NCBI GenBank assembly: GCA_018389105.1
Contig: JACATO010000591.1
Span: forward strand, 1,102,501-1,166,500
Origin: Nautilus pompilius
Lineage: Eukaryota; Mollusca; Cephalopoda; Nautilida; Nautilidae
Length of the DNA stretch: 64,000 bases
Reading direction: 5' to 3'
Numbering within the stretch: position 1 is the first letter of the stretch; each line of letters starts with the position of its first letter. The notes under the pieces are model-generated. The model was not told where the DNA came from and did not search any database. It saw only the letters and a program-made list of their open reading frames with translations. Made by a program: the position numbers and the translations under genes. Positions 13,501-25,500 of the stretch are shown one piece after another.

Positions 13501-16500
13501 TTTCATTTCCTAAGTCATTCAATCTATTATTATGCAATCAACTTTTTCTTTGCTTTGGAAAATGGTTAAGTAGATCAGACAAATTAGCTTTGAATTGTTA
13601 GTGATGCTAAGAGGAATGTAATTCAAAAACTGATTTAACATAATCACAAATCCCCCCCAAAAAAAACTTATAAAGAAATAATCAGACACAAATGATTTAG
13701 TTTAGTAGGCAGCTATTTAGTATGATTTACACTGTGTGATAACATATAACATTTTTAAAATTGTAATATACAATCAAAATTATTGTGTCTTTATATAGCA
13801 TAGTTAATGATACAATATCATTTTGCATCTATTTGTATTATTTTGGAACACATTGCTTTTCTGTTCTCTCTTTTGTCCTAGACCTAGAGTATATCATTTC
13901 TGATCAGCAAGTGCTTTATAAATATAGAGTTTCATTAAACACTTCTGGGTCACATGATTATATTTGTGCTATGTTGCATATCAAATCTCAATTGATTTTG
14001 TTTTAATTGCATTTGCTGGTCTGGATCAATCGTAGCAGGTGTGACATTTTGCATTGATCGATCACTTGACGTGCAAATAACTAAGCGAAATACATGTAAT
14101 TGTCTCAAGATCGGAAATTTTAAAAGAAAAATGTGAATCATGAAGTAATGACAAGTGCATGTTTTTTTGTTTTTATTGAAAGCCAAGCCACAAATACATT
14201 GTTGGATTTGGTGTTATAAAGGACCATGTTATAGTGAGGCCCTAGTGTACTTAAAATTATGTCAACTGTTTCTGAATAATGTCTCTGCTTATTATAGTTT
14301 GTTTTGTTTCAAAGAGTTAACAGTGATAATGTCTTAGAGCAACATTTTTTTTAGCTTTATTTAACTTTTTTGAATATTTAAAAATTTAATTTGTAAGCAG
14401 TTATATAAACAAATTATAGCAAGTTTGATCTATACTAATTAATCTCCATTTATATTTGAACTAAGCTAAAAATATGTAATCAATTTAAAATTTGTGTAAT
14501 GCTGCCATACATAACTGAGGGGCAAACAACTTGTTCTTGTAGACACAGACCAAATACAAGTGGATGGAGCCACAGATCTGTCGGACAGATTTACCTGAAG
14601 CAGTTCAACTTCCTCCAGCAGGTGAACTAAAAGTCTGTCCTCTTTGTAACCCAGGCATGCAATATGTCAATGGATCAGATTGCACATTTTGTCCAATCAA
14701 CCATTACTCAGATGGCTCATCACCTTGCAAAGGCTGTCCAGTCTCCACCTCTCCTGTCTATGGACATCAGTACAAATGGTGGTACTCTATGCCAGATAAT
14801 ATCTCTTCGCATTGCTTAAACTTTGAAGGTGAGTCATCATTGGGTAATCTGCAGCAAAAACAATATTTTCCTGGACATTTTATTAGATTTTACTATCAGT
14901 AATGTATTCATACAATTATTTCTACTCACTCATTGCACTTTTATGTTTTTATTTTAATTTTAGATTAGACTAATCAACTTATAAAGGGAGTGGCATAAAC
15001 TACACTATCTTTTGTAATAATAAATACTTGCTTTCCAAAATCTTGATCAAGAAATATGTATACTGCAGATAATTGAACTTCTGCTGTAATTTTTTTAGAA
15101 ATCGCTCCACTAAAGAAAGTTTAAATGGCATGAAGGAGTAATTTTAATAGACAGTGACTTTAAAAAATAAATTTGGTCAGTTAATGTTTGTATACAAATT
15201 CTGTAGACTATCTGTCAAAATGTTTTCTTTAAGGCTTGCATTACAAGTTATTTCTTGATTTCTATTAAACTTGTTTTTATTATTATAAATTGTTTGAGGA
15301 GTATGCCTGTATACTTACAGGGAGTGGGTATTGATCCTGACAGAGCAATCCCTTAAATATGTTTCTAAGGTTTCACATGGGTTTATTCTATCAGGACCAG
15401 TACCCACTCTTTGTAAATGTATGGATTACTCTTCAAAAGATATCAGAAAATTGATTTTTAACATCCTGTTGAAGAGAATTCTAAATATTTTTCTTACTCC
15501 AGATCCCTCCTCCAAACAACTTTCTTGAGCTCTCTCTGGTAATCACTCTAAGTTGATGCTGGTTGAAGACATGTCAATCACTTCAACTAAACTTGCATTT
15601 GAAACCATCTCGATATTTCCATCTCTTCTGCAACCTAATGGTTGGCTGCTTCTCTTGCTTGCTTCTTTGTGATTCTATCTTTACCTGGGTAAGCAATTCT
15701 AATTGTTTTTGTTTCAGCTCACCAAATGAATGTGCATTGCCAGCAAACTGGTCTTTCTTCACATTGTACAATATGCCATTGTGTCCCAGGATGTATACAA
15801 CCTCATTCATCACTCCAGTTTTTTCAAAGCTGTGATCCACTCTCTCTTTACCATGCCTTTCTTAATTCTGTTTACCAGGCTGAGTGAGTCTGTTAGGGTC
15901 ACAATTATGTCTTCAACTTTAGTGTTACTGATTGCTCATACCAAGGTTGCTTCAAAAGCCTTGAACAGCACTGAATAAATACGATCAGTCCTGCTGAGCT
16001 GTTGACCACTCACAGCACACCCTACTACCTTACCAAACTGCGATATCCTCTCTCAGAGACCAATTTATGATCAGTCCTGTTGAGCTATTGACCATTCACA
16101 ACACACCTTGCTACCTTACCAAACTGTGACATCTTCTCTCAGAGACCAATTTGTTGCTATTATTACTGTAAAATTCCTTTTATTCCAACCATTCACTCAC
16201 TAATGCATCTTTAAACTGCTTATTCTTTTCCTGTAGGCTCTTTTTTCTGTTCTTGATGTTCTGGGATTTGAGCTGCTGTGCATCATCCATCCTGTCCTGA
16301 TGTTCTCCACTGGGCAGATTCCCTGAACACACACTCATGCTCCTCTAATTCAGGATTCTAATGTTTTAATCTCTGTTCTATTTCCTTGTTTCTCACAAGG
16401 TTTCAAGTTGACTATTTTGGTGATTGCCATCAGGAAGGTCTGTGCTGTTAGGAACTTCTATGTCTCTCTTTGATACCACTGAGTCCCATCCAGTATCTGA

Positions 16501-19500
16501 GCATCTCACATGATGTGGACCTGACATGGCCTTGTTCTGCACTGTCTGTAATTCATCTAGGGCTGAAATGTTTTCATTTGATTCCAAGTGATTGCACATT
16601 GTTCACCTTATCAAGTTGGCTAGGCCTTCACCTTGACTGTAAGATGGTGAATGTATGTTGTGGTGACATATTTTCCAATCACAACACCAGTATGTGACTG
16701 AGTTGACCTATGGTACTATTTATTTTGCATACAAGATGCTTAAGACAAGAGCAATGATATATGAATGAGTTGCTAACATCCAGAAGGCCTTGTCTGCCTG
16801 AATATTCATGGAATTCTCTTGTGTTCAGTTAAACAGGCTGTCACAAATAATTTGGAGATTCTCTACTGCTTCCATAGGGGTATCAACAGTACACTAAATA
16901 ATATAATCATTGTATATGTGTGATATCAACACTAATATTAATAGTTTATTATCAGGTTGGCCAAGCATACCTTGAACTATATAAAGGTAAATGGAGACCT
17001 GAACTAACTTTATGTATTTTCAAACACCATTCCCTGAAATTCATTTCATATCTTCTAGTGTCCAATAAAGTTAGGATCCATTGGATGAAAATGGTTATCA
17101 GCTTGGTGGCCAGGATACCAATATCTACATGATTATATGCAGCATCTACATCTTATAACCTTGTTTTCTCTGCATGTGCTGCTGTATTTTGTGGACCAGA
17201 GCCTTTTAATTTGATGTAGTTGTTGGCCTTGGCCTAGCTCAGGCATTAAAACTCCCTATTCCTCCAAATCTTTCATCAGTCTTCTTGCTGTAATGCTTTT
17301 CAGGTATTTGCCATTATTATGATTCTGTATCATTTCAGTTAAAAGTGGTTCTTGAACAGCTTTGGCAAGATCGTTCTACAATCTTTCATTTGCTGCAACT
17401 CTAACACTTGTCAATAACTCTGTGATGGATTGGACTAGTTTCTCCACATCTTCCCAGAAGGTCCCTTGATCATTGGGTATCTTGGCCTGGTGCAGAATCC
17501 TCCTTAATTGTCTTGAGCATAGCTTCCAGCTCTCCTACTGTTCCTGACTTTTCCTCTGGTCACCATGTTTTTATGCACCTGTCTAGTTAAGTCTAGGTAG
17601 CTCTGTATCCCCATGCCATTGGGCTGTAATTAACTTTGATATCCTCTGAAGAAAATCCTTACCTTCTTATCTGTTTGCAATAGTCTACTATCTGGTGCTT
17701 TTATCTGTGCTGGACTCACAATATTGCTGCTGGAAATCCTACTCTTTATCTTTGGTAGCTTCCCAAACTTTTTAGAGACTGCAATGTCCATAGGGTCACT
17801 TTGCATGCAAAAATTTATTCCATTTATCTATTTTACACTTCTCTGAGATATTTGCATATGCACTTGCTGCCTAATTAAACTACCTTTTCTTTTATCATTA
17901 ATTTTACCCTCTCTCTTGACATTTGTATACTCACTACTTGTCTTTATCATCTCCTCCCATACTTTATCCACATCCTCAATCATCCACTTGGGCTTCCTCT
18001 ATTGCTTCCACTGCACTTCTGATTTTTTCCACAAATATCTTTTCCTTAATTTTGTAGCAAAACCTGGGTGCTCTACTGCTGAGGTCTGAGTCTTTTCCTT
18101 ATTCTCGCAAACAACAACTACAAAAAAAATCTCTATGATAAGAATAATTGATATATAGATTTTTATAATTTTACCTGTTCTTAGAACACATTAGTTCAGA
18201 AATATGGTCAATAAAGAAACTTGTGAGGTTAACTGCACAAATTGACTTTCTGCTGTCCATCAAGCTGACACTGATCTATCATTCCTACAAAATTTTTTTT
18301 TTTTCATTTTCACAATTTTTTTGTTTTCTTATGGTGTCATTTTGTTTTTCTAAATTGTGCGCACATGAATGCACAAGTCTTGTTACTGGTTGTAAATTAT
18401 ACTTCAAAATTAAAAGCCTTTTATTGTTGTTTTACTTGATTAATAGGTATAATGTTGATGAATTACACTGGGGAACACTCATTTTGTTGCATTAAAAAAA
18501 ATACTTTTTTCTAGTCAATTTGAATATGTAGATTTTAATTTTAAAGTCGGTTTTTGTCTGCAAGCTACAGATTTCATGCAATTTGACATTTTTTATTTTT
18601 CGTTATTTTAACAAATTCCAACATTAATCAAAATTCTTCTGTTCACTTTAATCTTAAAACGGCAAAAAAGTCATTTAAAAATATTTATTGAAGCAAAAGA
18701 TAGAGAATTAAAAAATTTTATGAGTAAATTAAATTATCTAGTGTTGATCGTGCCATATTTTCATTAGTTTTTATCTGAATGTGTATTTTATCCAGGAAGG
18801 AATTTGCGTTTGTAACTTTTGCGTTTGTACACTTTATCTTGGCAATCTCGTTTAATGCTCCAGCAGTAGTCAGCCATCATGCTTTTGTTCCAGCGCCCTT
18901 GGTAACGTTCTTCCATGATCTTTAGGTCTTGGTGGAATCGTTCTCCTTGTTCGTCACTTACAGCTCCCAGATTGTCAGGGAATTTATCAAGGTGGCTGTT
19001 CAAAAAATGAAGCTTGATGCTCATATTGCACCCGAGATCACGAAAAGCGAGGAGCATTGTGTTCACAAGATCACAGTAGTTTTCCGCTTTATAGTTTCCG
19101 AGAAAGTTCTGAACAACTGCCACAAAAGATAACCATGCTGCTTTTTCCAAAGCATTCATCTTAGCAACAAACTGATGATCATGAAATAGTGTTCTAATTT
19201 GTGGGCCATCAAACACACCTGCTTTGATTTTTTCAAATGATAACCCTGGTAAAGCTGTGATGATGTGTTGAAAACATTCACCTTCGGTTTTTAGGGCTTT
19301 AACAAATTGCTTTATCAAACCTAATTTTATGTGAAGAGGAGGAAAGATGATCTTATCTCTGTTTACAATTGGCTCTTTTATGATATTTGGCATGCCAGCT
19401 TTAAGAGTTTCACGGATAGGCCAGTTCTTTTGGACCCAACGTTTGTCTCGTGCTCGGCTGTCCCACATACAAAGGAAACATGGAAACTTGGTAAAACCTT

Positions 19501-22500
19501 TCTGTTGTCCAAGAAGAAAATTGACTATTTTTAAGTCCACACAAATGATCCAATTGTGCTCATGATATTTTAATAAGTCCATGACTATTCTCACATCATC
19601 ATAGTCTTCTCGCAAATGCACAGAATGACCGATGTGTACCGCTCCATAAACATTGCCATTATGTAAAAGAACACACTTTAGACTACGTTTTGAACTGTCC
19701 AAAAAGAGTCTCCATTCGGCAGGATTATAGTAAGATACACCCAGTTCTTTAAGAAGCCCTGGAATGTCATGGCAGTAAACAAAATGTTTGTCTTCTGAAA
19801 AGAAAGCTACAAAAAGTTGGTCACGATTTCTAAAATATGAAACTTTAACAGAGTGATCAACAAGATTTCTACTTTGTAATCTTGATGCCAAAACCTCTGC
19901 TGCTTTTTTTGAAAGGCCCAAATCTCGCACTAAATCATTTAATTCAACTTGCAGAAGAGGCTTAGGGGTGGGAAAAGGTTCAGAGTCTGAAGAACAATTC
20001 TCCGACGACGAACATTTTTCTGCCACTTCACTGTCACTACTATTTTGTTTGTTTGTATCATCTTCAATGTCTTTATCGTCTAATGAAGGTAAGCCTTTAA
20101 ATATTGGAACAGGAACTTCTCTAGAGTGGGGAGTAGGCCGAATAGCTGAGGGAATGTTTGGATACGTAATTTTATGTCGGTTTTTTTTTTCCAACTCCCG
20201 ATGTGTTTACCATGCAGAAATAACAGTCAGTTAAATGGTTGGTTGGTTCACGCCAAACCATCGGAACTCCAAAAGGTAGACTTTTACGTTTTCCTTTGGT
20301 CCAGTCTCGAAGCATTTCTTCACAATTGTGACACACAACATGAGGCGCCCATTACTTGTCTTGGTCACCAAGATGAACTTCAAAATATGCCTTGTAAGCA
20401 CGCTTGACAAAGGAGGATACATTACGTTTTTGACGATTAGTGTGTAGCATCCACATATGTAGCAGAAGGCATTAGGCTTGTTTCTGCAATGATTTCTCTT
20501 AATAGAAGCCATGTTTAAACTGAAACAAATGATAAATTATAATTTAATTATAAAAATACAAAAAGTTATAAATTTATATGGACATGAAAATGCTTATATA
20601 TGGTTTACGTAAGTTCACATTGTAAAATTTCACTAACCTCAAATTGCATGCAAACTAAAGCTTGTAGAGAAAAACTAATTTCAGATTTGAAATCAGCGCC
20701 TAAAGTTCTATCAAAATTTGTTAAAATATTCCATGCAACTGAAAATTATTTAAAATTTGTTCCCCTGTGTTATTAAAGTACCTATTGTACAAGTCATTTT
20801 AGCACCACTGAAGAGAGATTCTTTTTTTGACAGTGTGTTGATTTTCATATACAGCAAATATGTTTCATAATTTTGTATTGTAGAGCGGAAATGCATGACA
20901 AATTCTGGTTGGATACCATCCGGTGACTACATTGAGACCAAGTATGGGCTAGGTGAAGCGGGATATTTATTGTTGGTTTTCAATGTTGCTGGATTCAGAG
21001 GAAAAGCAGCAGTTATGGATGGAAAGGCAGTAAACTTTGGAATGTTTCAATTTGTCTTTGAAACTAACTGTACAGGAGAATGTAGATTGTTCTTCATGGT
21101 TGTAAGTGATCCTTTTTTGTTTTTTTTCATTCCTCTACTTTATTAAGTATTGGTGGTTATACAGCATAGGCATGTTATTGATTTCTTTGATAATGACATC
21201 ATTGTACACAAGAATTAATTTTTTTCTTTTTTCCTCAGGATTTTCAGGATTCTAGACCAAATGTTGTCAAGAAATGGTTTGGTTCACAACAGAAACAGAG
21301 TTTTATGTAAGCTGACATTGCTTAGAATGTATGCCTTTATTAATAAGATTATTTTTTTTAATAGGACTGTAGAAAATTATGCTATCACAAAATGGATATG
21401 ATAATCTTTTTAACAAAGCATAAATATTACAGAATCTGTTTCTGCTGCTGTAGTGTTTTGTGTTATATATATATATATATCTGTAATTTGAAAATTACAC
21501 GGCTTGTACTGTGAAAAATTATCTTCCATAACTTGTTTTGATTTTTCATGTTAATTTAGATGATTTCCCTAAATCATACACTATATCTGTTACCGAGATT
21601 GAATGGTATTGACTGTGTGTCTTGAAGTTAGGAGAGGGATTCTCAAAGCAAGTAAGCAAGCAGACTATATGTAATATGTCGGACAAAAGAACCTACTGCA
21701 CTCATGGTAGCTTCATAAACTAATTTTATTTAACCCCCCACTGAAGTTTGGCTGTTATAAATGGCATATGATGCATACCAAACATTTTGTGTGTGCATAT
21801 GTATATTTTTTACATGTTATCAAATATACTATGAACAAAAACCTAGCACCTCTTTTTAAAATTCATTCACACAGTATATGTATATGTAGAGAAATCTAAT
21901 GTTGTAAAGGAATTAGAAAAGCAATGTGTAACTTCTTGAACTATCTTAATGTAGAAAAGCTGGGGAAATCCACTTATTGATTCAAATCTGCCATTCTTGA
22001 CTTTTAGTTGTCAATACCCTAAGACAAAAGCCTCACCACCACCATTTCTTTATTTCCATGTTTGTTTAGCAGATATGAATTGGTGAAAGTGTGATGCATC
22101 TTTGAATATGCATGTTACATCAGGCAAGATCACAGTTGTTAACAATGGCTTCCATCAAACAACCAGTCTAGTATACCCAAGACTATTGCATAGTGCATAA
22201 ACTTGATGGTGACTGTGAATTTGGCAGTTCTGAGAAATATTGCTTAATTTATTTGGGGTTTTTTGACTTGATTTGCAGTATGTAAGGATAATTATGATAA
22301 AAGAAAGATCCTTGGAACCTTTCCACCATGTCATTAATTACATGTTTCTATTTGTGATCATTTAAGAAAAGATACCACAAATCATTTCAATTTTTGTGTC
22401 TAAGTTAAAAACCTTTGTTTAGCTTTCTTCTAGACAACTAAAGCCAAGAATTATTTAACTACATATTGTGTATTACATTATTATATTCATGGAGATAACT

Positions 22501-25500
22501 TTAACAACTGTAAATAAGAAGCACTGAAATGATTCCTCTTTTTTTTTGGCTTTTAGGGTCTCTTAAAATACTCTTTAATTTTGAATTTTAATTTATTGAA
22601 CAAATCTTTTTTCTAATTCAAAACTTTGAAAAACTTAGTCATTACTCATTTTGTAACCTTCCTGACCATATTCCTCCTTAACTTCATTCTGTTTTAATCT
22701 CTTTCCCTGTTGCCACTTTTATTTCAGTTATACAGTCAAACAGAACAAGAGTATCAAGTTTAGCTGGATTTTTGTCCACACTCAGTGGGATGATCTCTCC
22801 AAATCTGACATCAGTCAACATTATATCAGTGACTATGCTAGAATCTACTCCATTGAAGCCACTAACACAATTGGAGGTGGAGCTTCCACCTGTCAGAAAT
22901 GTCCCAGGGGAACACAGCATGATGGGTAAGTTCTTATTTGGTCTTTTCCCCCCAAAATTTGATGTTTCTAGCTGGCTGAACACTGAAGTTAATCATTAAA
23001 AACTACACAAATTTTCAAAAAAATTTGTATGTTTAATGTAGGAATGTTGCTTTTTGTTTGTTTTCAAATTACTAATACAGATAAAAAGACAGAATAATCA
23101 TTGAAATGAAAATATGCAATTCTCAACCAGCCAGAAACAGAGGTCTACAAATAGACTATAGTTTAAACTTTAAAATGGGTGGGGCTGCTTGTCTGGTGTT
23201 AAAACTACTGGACTCTGTGGTTGATGGAGTTTGAATCTCAGTTGGAATTGGTTTGTTTTGACATTCTCCTCTACCTAGCATGGTTTCTTCTTACTCTTCT
23301 TCACCAGCCAGTTATACTGGTTTCTTCCAAACATTCCAGTTTTTCCCAAATCTAAAAATAAAGTTTTAGTAGGGTTTTTCAGTACATGTGGTAAAGGTTC
23401 TGCAGGTAGCTCTAATGGTTTACACTTTGACCTGAGGCTGATATCTTCCCCATTCTATTCTAGCTCACTGTTGTGAGACTACCTTAGATCTGGAAAGTCA
23501 GGACAGGGTTTGCCAAGAAGAATTTTAAAACTTTTGCTATTTGAAATTTAATTTTTAATGAAAAATTCCAATTTTACACATTATACTTAGCAAAATTGCA
23601 CCTATTGTATTTATTTTATCACTACCTACTTAATATAAATATATTGTAAGCCTTATTTTAATGCGTGCGCATGCGTGCATATACATACAGACAAAAAATA
23701 AAAAGCATGAACGGTGTTTCTAGGAGTTAGTTTATAATTTCATTTTTTTTAAAAAGTTACTATTCAGTTTTATTTGATCTGAAAATAACTTAAAACAGAA
23801 AAAGAAGAAGGTGTGGGCATTAAAAAAAAACTACTTTAAGCTTTTGTTTATAAAACTTATGCAATAAATTATTTTTATTATCTTACAATTTCTTTAGAAG
23901 TATTGTTGTATCTATGCAAAAAAGAAGAGAATGGGTGTTTGTACTGCATGTCAAATTTCCACTGTACTGGTCAAAATACCATTTCATTTAATTATTTAGA
24001 TAATGCAGGACATATAGGAAGTTACTAATGTTTGTTTGTATGTTTCAGCTGTATTCCTTGTCCTAATGGTCACTACATTGACCCCAACACCATACATTGC
24101 ACCCCCTGCCCTCCAGGCACTGTGGTCCATTCTGGGAATGCCTGGGGTAAGGAATCTTGTAAAGCCTGTGGGCATGGTCTACGGGCTGTGGGTGGCAGGA
24201 TATGTGTATCAGACTGCAAGTTTACTGATGATAAAAATAGGCAATACAACTTTAATGAGCTTAGTGGGTAAGTGAATCTGTTTTACTTTTTTATTCTTTA
24301 AATATACTATAATACTAGAATACATTTGAAAATTGAAACACATTGTATGTTCTGCATTTAGGCTGTGATTTTCATCATTAGATAAAATTAAATAAGTATT
24401 TTTTTGTCTTTTATAAGTACAAGCTGAAGTACCTTTATGTTTAAAATAGTATAATAGATATTTTGTGTCATGTTTATAATGGTAACATGTTTAGTCTAAA
24501 CATTGAATAAAGTATAGTAAACTATGAAAAATTCTATAAAATGTAAACAAACTGAAAATGGAGATGCCATTAAGCATTCATAGAAAAACTTTTGAAATCA
24601 GAAATAATTAATTATAGTTAATGCTGCATCTGACATCTCAAGATGACTTTTAAAAATTTTTTGTCAGTTGGTAATGCATAGAAATTTATTTGTTGTTTTT
24701 ACTTGCACAAAGCAAACATCCTATTAATTTGTTTAGAAATCTTTATCATTTTAATTGTCAATAAAATATTAATGAACTCAGATTACTCCATGCACCTTAC
24801 CAAAGAGTGCAATGCAAACATGATTATGATAATGTTATAAGAAACATTAGAATAAACTCTGGTATTCCTTGACACCTCATTTCTTTCATACTGCAAACAA
24901 ATATGTATCAACATTTCTTTTTCTTTTGCCTTTAATTATGAAAATTATTCAAATGAATCTTGGTAATTCTGTAAAATCAAAAGTTTTCATCTGAATGCTG
25001 AATGTCCAGATTTTGGACTGGTAGCAAGTAACAAAAAAAAAAAACTCATTTAGAATCCTTGTCTATTAATTAAGCAGCATAAAATAGTGTTTCATTGCAT
25101 TGTATTAACTTTATTTGTATGAAGCAGTAATTATTCTCATTCTTGATAAATTTATAATGATTTTGGCAGATAAAGAGTATATGGTAATTATTCAGCCAAA
25201 GAATATTAAGATGTAACCTTATATATTTGTTACAGTGCAAACAATCACCTGGCTTATTGTTTATGAAAGAACAAAACTCAGTTTAATATTTGAGAAATAT
25301 AGTACAGTAATCTTCAGAGGAGCATTAGCTTTATATTTTTAAAACTGCTCATTATTTTGTTTAAAGTTGTTAAATCTTAGATAAATAGTGCAGACAAGTA
25401 AAATTCGGGGAGATTTTCTTAATTAGCATCATAAAGCCAGGACTAACTAATTAAATTCAATTAACTTTTTGTGTTCTTTAACTTTTAAAACAATTCCCCA

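Larger units (their letters stand above)
18466..20769 (-). mobile_element. 2.3-kb DNA transposon with long TIRs and TTA target duplication
   Basis: The left end reads CACTGGGGAACA (18466) and the right end, on the opposite strand, CACAGGGGAACA (20769). Both are flanked outward by TTA (18463-18465 and 20770-20772), which fits a 3-bp target-site duplication. Homology of the two ends continues inward for about 150 bases with gaps: GTTGCAT near 40 bases in, then a TTTTTxTCTxCAAGCT stretch and CATGCAATTTGA near base 120-145. The single minus-strand gene inside (20512-18788) is the putative transposase. CACTG-like ends with a 3-bp TSD recall CACTA/EnSpm elements, while a TTA TSD also recalls PIF/Harbinger; assignment is open. 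Confidence 0.8.

Noticed and set aside
18788-20194. Treating the 468-codon ORF as an intact host gene
   Set aside because: It has no ATG at its start, its N-terminal domain lies upstream in broken frames, and it is bounded by transposon TIRs.
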